Shown in pieces: positions 5,941 through 6,913 of a stretch of DNA of 6,913 nt. Each line of letters begins with the position of its first letter. The stretch's first letter is position 1. The position numbers and the translations under genes were made by a program. Under the pieces are notes generated by a model that worked only from the letters and a program-made list of their open reading frames with translations, was not told the origin of the DNA and did no database searches. The DNA comes from JAYXXU01 sp049301135 (GTDB lineage: Bacteria > Pseudomonadota > Gammaproteobacteria > Pseudomonadales > Moraxellaceae), in NCBI GenBank assembly GCA_049301135.1, contig JBAQKP010000094.1:1-6913 (forward strand). Direction: 5' to 3'.

Positions 5941-6913
5941 ATGAAACTCCAAAACAACAAATCCAAGCGTGGCACTCATGGCTTAAGTCTGCTAGCCAGC
6001 AGTGTCTTATTGGTGCTGCATACACCAGCAGCACACGCATTACAGGTGCTGGATGATGACGCATTAAGCCGTGTTAATGGTCAAGACGGTTTGATGATTG
6101 ATACGCAATATGATCAGATTCAAATTGACCGAGCCTACTGGGAAGACCGTACCGGATCATCCGCAAATGCCGATACCGCACTGCGTGGCTATGCCAATAA
6201 TATTTCGATTACGGGTTCAAATTTAGGCACTACTTTTAATGTCGATGTGAACTCGACGGGTGCAAATCAAGCTGGAATTGATTTGGCGGTTAATTCACGT
6301 TACGGTACGATTGCGGCAGAGAGCTTTAATATTTGTGATGAGAATGGTGCGAACTGTGGTGATAGCCTTGGTGGTCTCACGATTCAGTCCACTGAAAACG
6401 CTGGTTTTGCATTAAGTACGACCAATGGTATTTTTAATCAAGACAGCTCAGCCGAACTGACTTTGACCCTGCGTAACTTAAATGTCTATATTACCCAAGC
6501 TGATGCTGCTATTCGAAATCAATTGATTCTTAAGGATTTTAATTTTAATTTTTTTGGTAAAGGTGCAATTTGGGTCGATGGAGCAAATGGCTTTCAGTTG
6601 GTTTCTGAAGGTGCAGGCAACTATGTCGATCTATTGCGGGTGGATGATTCGGTTTATGCAGGCAAGACTAAGCCTGGTTTGAATATCGAGTTGATGTATA
6701 AAGGGAATGCACCAGCAGGGGTGTTCAATACAACGGGTGCGCAAGGCGTGATTCGATTGGGTGCTTCTGGTCGTGCTTTAGAGAGTAGTTTGGTCTTTCG
6801 TGGGATCGACGCGCGAGATGCCGCGGATAATTTACTGGGCTTCTCGTTCTCCGGAGCAGATGTTGCGGGTAGTGGAACCAATGCGACTGTCATGGGCTCA
6901 ACCGGCCTGGCAC
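5941..6913 (+). CDS. Exported protein with the shared N-terminal signature, cut by the window end
   Basis: Open from ATG 5941 to the window edge with no stop: 324 complete codons are visible and the C terminus is missing. AAAGGA (5928-5933) is seven bases upstream. Residues about 1-33 are a signal peptide (basic KSKR, hydrophobic LLASSVLLVL, ending AHA). LQVLDDDALSRVNGQDG (34-50) follows, matching the other two genes in spacing. Further on are ISITGSNLGT (88-97), similar to FSINGSNL of the 638-residue protein, a Cys pair (132 and 139, six residues between) and repeated hydrophobic-strand and Gly/Asn-turn sequence typical of extended beta proteins. Function is unknown; it is probably the third member of the operon. 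A minus-strand reading frame at 6654-6893 is its shadow. Confidence 0.88.
   Translation, partial: MKLQNNKSKRGTHGLSLLASSVLLVLHTPAAHALQVLDDDALSRVNGQDGLMIDTQYDQIQIDRAYWEDRTGSSANADTALRGYANNISITGSNLGTTFNVDVNSTGANQAGIDLAVNSRYGTIAAESFNICDENGANCGDSLGGLTIQSTENAGFALSTTNGIFNQDSSAELTLTLRNLNVYITQADAAIRNQLILKDFNFNFFGKGAIWVDGANGFQLVSEGAGNYVDLLRVDDSVYAGKTKPGLNIELMYKGNAPAGVFNTTGAQGVIRLGASGRALESSLVFRGIDARDAADNLLGFSFSGADVAGSGTNATVMGSTGLA

Overview
The window reads as a chromosomal segment of a gammaproteobacterium of the order Pseudomonadales, most likely a Moraxellaceae member near Acinetobacter. The evidence is the close match of the Dcd host sequence to what I recall of Pseudomonas and Acinetobacter Dcd, the mrp-dcd gene pair (conserved in that order as I recall it), and a downstream set of exported proteins resembling the Acinetobacter 'Fil'-type surface proteins. 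G+C is roughly half in lines counted by eye, which is high for typical Acinetobacter, so the genus is uncertain. All real genes are on the + strand.

Region 1 (1-1302) has an extended -10 promoter and mrp/apbC, an Fe-S cluster carrier P-loop ATPase with an unusually long Gln/Pro-rich linker. Region 2 (1303-1403) is a short spacer holding a widespread REP-like palindromic repeat that may also end mrp transcription. Region 3 (1404-3101) is dcd, dCTP deaminase, interrupted in frame by a 376-residue intein (1755-2882). The intein sits immediately after the catalytic arginine of the nucleotide-binding motif. It carries splicing blocks at both ends, an HNH homing endonuclease, a charged helical linker and a helix-turn-helix. 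Excision would give a normal 189-residue Dcd. The splice end has Gln instead of the usual penultimate His.

Region 4 (3102-3325) is a 224-bp intergenic regulatory region with a candidate promoter lying between two palindromes that share the core TGTCTGACA, 110 bp apart. Region 5 (3326-6913, running off the window) is an apparent operon of three exported proteins of 638, 219 and more than 324 residues. Each has a signal peptide followed by the same short motif (LQ, acidic residues, Leu/Met, then Gly exactly 12 residues after the Gln), and each carries paired cysteines. They are probably co-expressed surface or fimbria-like components; none has a proven function that I can name.

The most notable item is the Dcd intein. 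The second is the exported three-gene set with its shared mature N-terminal signature and its operator-like upstream palindromes. I see no RNA genes, CRISPR arrays or insertion sequences.
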